Of a stretch of 64,000 nt of DNA, positions 60,301 through 64,000 are shown piece by piece. Below the pieces are notes generated by a model that saw only the letters and a list, made by a program, of their open reading frames with translations, did no database searches and was not told where the DNA came from. The position numbers were made by a program, and so were the translations under genes. This stretch comes from Phorcus lineatus (taxonomy: Eukaryota > Mollusca > Gastropoda > Trochida > Trochidae): assembly GCA_921293015.1 (NCBI GenBank), contig OV121094.1, positions 36,950,054-37,014,053 of the forward strand, written 5' to 3'. Numbering within the stretch: position 1 is the stretch's first letter; every line of letters starts with the position of its first letter.

Positions 60301-62541
60301 CGAAGTTGCTTGTTTATATCATGAACACAAAACGTTATGTGGTTATAGAAGCTTTTAACTTTATTTTTATTATCTTTCAATTGCACTTAAACGATAGTGA
60401 CTGCCTAGACCAAATCATTCTTCACGCCTCTACAGGAAAAATAGGACCAATGAGAAGTAAACCAATTTATTCTGAGCATGCTCAGATACATGAATGGAGA
60501 AAGGCCGAAGAAATCGCTTCAAAGATTTCAACACTTTTGTTAGATCGCCATTATTATTTTTAACTATTTATTTAGATGAAAATGAAGTCTTTAGTATGCT
60601 GCGAGTAAAATATAATGATCAATTGATAGAATTCTCATTAATTAAGTATTACACGACTTTGTGTCGTGTATATGCAACACTCCTCGGACATGTAACTTAA
60701 GTAATGACTTTATGGTGTATTCCTTTTTCTTTACCAGATATCCACTTAAAGTTATATGGTCAATTGGTTTCGTGAATGATAAGGATCTTAAAAAGCTCGA
60801 CAATACATATATTAAAGTTTAGCAAGGGTGTGGTATAAACATTCAACAGTTGTCGTGGGTTGGTCTTGCTGCGGTGACGTTCTGCCTGCCATAGGGTTCT
60901 TTTCATAGATACCAGTTGGTTGGTATGTTGTAGGCAAAACGCTCCTGCTTAATATGATGATTTATCTTATCAAAAGCAATTAGTTTCATCAATTTAACAT
61001 CACTTCCCCTGTAAGATTTAAATTGAAGTTGTTGGCAATATATTTTCAAATATTGCCTTATAGATCGAGTTATTTTCATGTTTGTCATTTCTTCTTGTTA
61101 ATCAGATAATTGTTATGATCCGATCTTGATATACTGATATCATTTGACACTTGAACACTTTCCAAGTCGTTAATGACGCTGTAAGGGTCTTTATGGCCGT
61201 TATGTATAGAAATGATGGACTGGCGTCATCAAGCCTTCGAAAAATGTTAGACGTATTGTTGCCTTAGTCACTCCTATGACGGAATATTCTCTTTTTTCAT
61301 TCTTGGAGGTAGTTTTGTTGATGCTAAAAGCTTCGGGAGAATTAAGCGAGAAATCACAGACCCTCTCTTTTCTTTGAGCTTTAACGCCGTTTTCAAGAGT
61401 ATTTCACTTAAATAATGGCTGCTATGATTGCAGGGGAACATTCCGCAACACTATTATAGCTTTACATTGCGGTAACCTCCGAGCTTCGACAGGAACTAGC
61501 GAACCATTGGTGGTACTGCGTTAGAATTCAGTGTATCATTGCACCCAAACCATACTGCGTAAAAACAATCTCTGCTGAAGAGAAAGTTCCCCACAGCTTA
61601 AGTTATTAAGTCCTACGCTAACTTGTTGGACTTCTGGCATATTTTCCCAGCTGCAGAAATATGAAACGCAAAAATTATATATCGACGGCCTTTGATCAAA
61701 AAATCAGTCTACGCAACACTGATGGCGCACGCAAATTACAAAAAGGCAGATTTGAGAAGATAGAGAGGAGAGCTTTTGCGTTTGTTAAGAATGAAAGCCG
61801 GGTTATAAAAATGACGGTTCAGGGTCATTGTCGGATTATGAAAATATCTGTTTAGAGCAAATGTCGGACTTTCAAGATGTCGGTTTAAAGGGAGGACACC
61901 ACAGATGACTTATACTCACTTTGGAGCGCCCAGGGGACGACGGAGTAGTTGAGGGCAGAGCGAGGAGGGATCTGCACCGAGACGAGACTGTCCCAGAAGT
62001 TCATCATATCGTTGTAACACACGTCGGAGATGGTGTCGTTCTCATCCATGCGGAGTATGTCCCGGGCTGAGTGACGGGTGAGGATTCTTCTAATGGCGCG
62101 CACCTTGTCAAGACCATCAAACGTTGCTTGGGATAATTTTTGCTTCCCTGTGGTACTGTTTAGTGGAATGCTTTCATTGTGCATTTTTTCTACAGCAATA
62201 CTAACATCAACTCTGTGTAGTTCATCTGCTAATATAGCTATAATGGCCTTGGTATCGTCTGCTCCAAGAACTCCAGGAACTAGATCAAGAAGGTAATCCA
62301 AGAAGCTGTTGAATCTGGGATCTCCTTGCCCAACACCCAGTAGGTCTTGACTAGATGCGCCAATCTTCAGAAGTTTTCTGAAGAGAACTGGATGTTTGGT
62401 CAAAGCATCGGCGATAAACAGAGCCTTGTCCTGAAGAGGCATTTTGTCCACAGTGTAGCTGTTGCTGTTAGACTGTCCATAAACACAGGATACACACAAT
62501 ACAACCACAACACCAAAAAGCATTTTTAGAACCATGTTCAT
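45380..62541 (-). CDS. Nose-resistant-to-fluoxetine (NRF-6)-like acyltransferase, 15 coding exons
   Basis: Putative membrane O-acyltransferase of the NRF-6/NDG-4 family, linked in C. elegans to lipid and drug transport; substrate here unknown. Exons in order: 62541-61920, 55581-55370, 54459-54369, 53403-53313, 52334-51955, 51430-51248, 51064-50971, 50671-50576, 49952-49787, 49100-49021, 48647-48549, 47923-47797, 47202-47010, 46172-46030, 45505-45380. Sum 2703 nt, 900 aa, all phases consistent. Residues 1-23 are a signal peptide. The N-terminal NRF domain has paired cysteines (DVCYNDMMNFW, GSYDQC, RFCRVTF, GMCVPDSCHSDD, VVCFEEKD). A membrane segment lies near 339-356, then a polar Gly/Lys-rich linker. 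The acyltransferase-3 domain starts near 495 (CVHGIRFFSILWIILGHTY), with R500 and H511 fitting that family's R-X10-H motif, followed by many hydrophobic segments to the end. I chose the ATG at 62541 because two further Met follow directly and a stop lies in frame upstream. Intron 1 is 6.3 kb and full of repeats. Confidence 0.93.
45690..45800 (-). mobile_element. tRNA-derived SINE-like fragment
   Basis: Reverse complement has GAGGTCGAGTTCGTATCTC (box-B-like), then TTTATTCATCGGAACACGGC, the same order as at 40486. In intron 14 of the NRF-6-like gene. Confidence 0.5.
46264..46345 (+). mobile_element. Penelope-like element tail with hammerhead-like motif
   Basis: CCTGAAGAAGGGGCAAGAAG followed by TAGCCCAGAAACGTCGTGAG, then AATAAAGAAGTTGTTATCC. 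CTGAAGA, a GGGC/GCCC stem and GAAACGTC resemble the hammerhead ribozyme core reported in Penelope-like elements. No reverse transcriptase frame is nearby, so this is a terminal fragment. It lies just beyond NRF-6-like exon 14, in intron 13. Confidence 0.55.
47495..47555 (-). mobile_element. Second Penelope-like tail fragment
   Basis: Reverse complement reads CCGAAACGTCGTGAATTTCA and then AATAAAGAAGTG, matching the tail at 46264. The upstream CTGAAGA half is not clear. In intron 12 of the NRF-6-like gene. Confidence 0.45.
48060..48175 (-). mobile_element. tRNA-derived SINE-like fragment
   Basis: Reverse complement contains GAGGGTCTTGGCTCGAATCC followed by CGAACACAACTC, a box-B-like motif with a similar tail. 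In intron 11 of the NRF-6-like gene. Confidence 0.4.
49447..49778 (+). mobile_element. MITE copy 5 (CATCCTGC family), inserted at a splice donor, 9-bp target duplication
   Basis: A 332-bp non-autonomous element starting CATCCTGC and ending GCAGGATG, with terminal inverted repeats of more than 50 bp (CATCCTGCTTCATCAG, TGTAATTGAATCC and onwards). It is flanked by perfect 9-bp duplications ATGCTGACC at 49438-49446 and 49779-49787. A 9-bp duplication with long inverted repeats fits Mutator-like or Merlin-like elements (inference). The right duplication covers the donor of NRF-6-like exon 9, read on the minus strand as G|GTCAGCAT. Confidence 0.9.
51849..51925. repeat. 12-bp minisatellite in NRF-6-like intron 5
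   Basis: Six units of AGATGTGTTAAT, 30 bp inside the intron from the exon 5 donor at 51955/51954. Confidence 0.9.
53064..53268. mobile_element. ~205-bp near-perfect foldback in NRF-6-like intron 4
   Basis: AATCATGCCTGATTACTGAG plus GTCAAGTA pairs with TACTTGACCTCAGGAATCAG plus GCATGATT. Inner arms (CTTCCTTCCATTTAATA and reverse) also pair, so most of the element folds. Confidence 0.75.
55835..55915 (-). mobile_element. Third Penelope-like tail fragment
   Basis: Reverse complement reads ACCTGATTGAAGAAGAG, then GTCCGAAACGTCATGATTTC, the same order as the other two copies. In intron 1 of the NRF-6-like gene. Confidence 0.5.
56125..56200 (-). mobile_element. tRNA-like fragment with strong box-B motif
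   Basis: Reverse complement reads GGTCCGGGTTCGAATCAGGG. The 5' half (GATAACTAGGACATGGTGG) is box-A-like but no cloverleaf closes, so SINE head rather than gene. Confidence 0.4.
59100..59825. repeat. Dispersed repeat with (TCTGTCCG)n and two ~178-bp tandem units
   Basis: A C-run and GCGGGGGTA motifs are followed by (GTCCGTCT)n at 59178-59250. Then two units share GGGGACA-TTT, CTTGATCGAGTTCGAAAGCC and TTATGGCCCTTGATTG, at about 59341-59518 and 59525-59705. GTCCGTCTGTCC-rich repeats are common in molluscan genomes. No frame is convincing. Confidence 0.7.
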
Positions 62542-62687
62542 GTCTTTTATCACAGAACTAAGAATTAAGATCCAACTGAGAAAAGGTAGATCTGCTCACA
62601 TCATCAGAACGTGCTATCGGCTAGTTGGATGTTTGTGGTCTGGCGGCCGTCTCGCTGTGAGTGCTGGTCCAACTGATTGCTGCTGTG

Positions 62688-62695
62688 TTTATAAA
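62688..62695 (-). promoter_or_regulatory. Candidate TATA box of the NRF-6-like gene
   Basis: TTTATAAA, about 150 nt upstream of the chosen ATG on the minus strand, would give a 5' UTR of roughly 110-120 nt. It lies inside a small near-palindrome (CTGCTGT...ACAGCAG). Position and match are seen in the sequence; function is inferred. Confidence 0.35.
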
Positions 62696-62699
62696 CAGC

Positions 62700-64000
62700 A
62701 GAGTCTACTGGCGGCAGGTGCGCGCTGCTCACCTAGACAATACAGGTATGTCACTAGGATACTCGTTGGAATGTCAACTGGACTTTGGAATCGGGGACTA
62801 GATTTCTCTGTTTTATCAGCACGTCACTTGACCAATAGACAATAATCTGGCCTTTATCATTTCTGTTAATAAATGAAAATGGAAGATACATTCTAAATAT
62901 AATGTGCAAACACAAGACATTTATGTTTAATTTCAGAGTAGAAATATTTCAAGATGTAATGTCTAAAGATCTAAACTTTGCTCGATATACTGAAAGGGCA
63001 CTGTTGTGTCATAGATAATTCTGTATTTGACAAATTTTCCGTTTCTCCATAAAGATGATGATAACAATTAGTAAGGCCAATTTCTGGTGTTACGATTGCT
63101 CATCGGTATACGTTAAACCCCAGAAGAAGTGGAGGAATTGTACTTTTGAAAGCTACTGCTCCGTACTTCCCATGTGAAGGTGCCAATTTGTACAGCTCGT
63201 AGATTGAGTGAAATCTGGATGACGCGCCTTGACCATGCAGGTACACAATAAGCCCGTATCACGATTATTTTTAGTCTTTATCAGGATTTGAACCCGGTCC
63301 ATGGGGCGTGAGGCCAAATTGCAAAACACAACGTCACCGGATTAATGTTTATGAATTATTTACAGAGTAGAATGATTAAAATGTTTCAAGAAATCTTATG
63401 TTGAATTCAAATATCCTATACAAAATATTGAAAATTATGAAAATCTCTCTTAGTCTGTAAGTCTGTTATATTAATCATACGCTGAAGTATTCAAAGTAGG
63501 TGACGCAAACCTCTGATTACGACTATCGATTTACATTGTCACCTAATGCTAATGCTGATCATTCGTCGTAATACAAGGATTGAAACTGTCTAAACACTGA
63601 TCCTACGGTTGGAGACAAGGGTGAGCCAGAGGGTTAGGTTGTGCTTCTCTCGTGACATCACCATCCCCATGACATCACATTAGGACATGACTCATTTTAC
63701 ATGTTTCAATTCTTCGGGAATATGTATGTAAAAACGAAACAAAAATAGGTCTCTGTCCGAGGGTCACATTATATATTCTGTCATATCATTTTAGAGGTAA
63801 TAACATAATAGGTATAGACTCAAATCATCTTGAGACGGGTTTGAAATTGCTAATTACCCGTAACATATTGTTATCTATGAATAAACCGATCATGTGGATC
63901 GCTGTTCTGTGATCATATTTATTTTGACAAACGTATTCTGATGTGAGAAATATGTGATTTTTTCTGACAGACAGTTCATTACGCGCTCGGTACGTCTCTA
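62700..64000. other. Upstream region of the NRF-6-like gene
   Basis: Apart from the tRNA-like fragment near 63265, no exon or repeat could be supported. Confidence 0.5.
63265..63345 (-). mobile_element. tRNA-like fragment with box-B motif
   Basis: Reverse complement reads GGACCGGGTTCAAATCCTG preceded by TTGGCCTCACGCCCCATGG. No complete cloverleaf seen. Confidence 0.35.

Overview
The window is animal nuclear DNA: AT-rich, intron-rich, with abundant microsatellites, minisatellites and short inverted-repeat transposons. The gene families (GPI-type animal alkaline phosphatases and a nose-resistant-to-fluoxetine acyltransferase) and the repeat style suggest a lophotrochozoan, most likely a bivalve or other mollusc. 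That placement is inference, not proof.

Three complete multi-exon genes can be rebuilt with matching splice phases. (1) ALP1, + strand, 13344-25961: 10 coding exons, 528 aa, alkaline phosphatase. (2) ALP2, - strand, 39165-30998: 10 coding exons, 521 aa, a paralog with the same intron positions and phases. The two lie tail to tail about 5 kb apart as an inverted pair. (3) An nrf-6-like gene, - strand, 62541-45380: 15 coding exons, 900 aa, with a secretory signal, an NRF domain and a multi-pass acyltransferase-3 domain. I found no other convincing genes. Regions 1-13343, 26-31 kb, 39.2-45.4 kb and 62.7-64 kb hold repeats, transposon relics and unassigned sequence.

The unusual biology is at the splice donors. 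In ALP1 the 3' end of exon 2 plus its 5' splice site is tandemly repeated (39-bp unit), and the end of exon 4 plus its donor is separately repeated (48-bp unit). In ALP2 the same exon-2 boundary has grown into about 25 units over 1 kb. Both periods are multiples of 3 and the arrays stay open in the exon's frame (ALP1) or for the first units (ALP2), so any donor in the open part would give an in-frame protein lengthened in 13- or 16-residue steps. A degraded duplicate of the exon 7 donor region in ALP1 intron 7 looks like another case.

A MITE family with long terminal inverted repeats has five copies. One sits in the nrf-6-like gene exactly at a splice donor, and its 9-bp target duplication re-creates the donor. 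Two others lie 18 and 28 bp inside ALP2 introns, just after the donors. The ALP1 and ALP2 last introns share a stretch of about 130 bp that reads as identical in inverted orientation, which suggests recent gene conversion between the arms.
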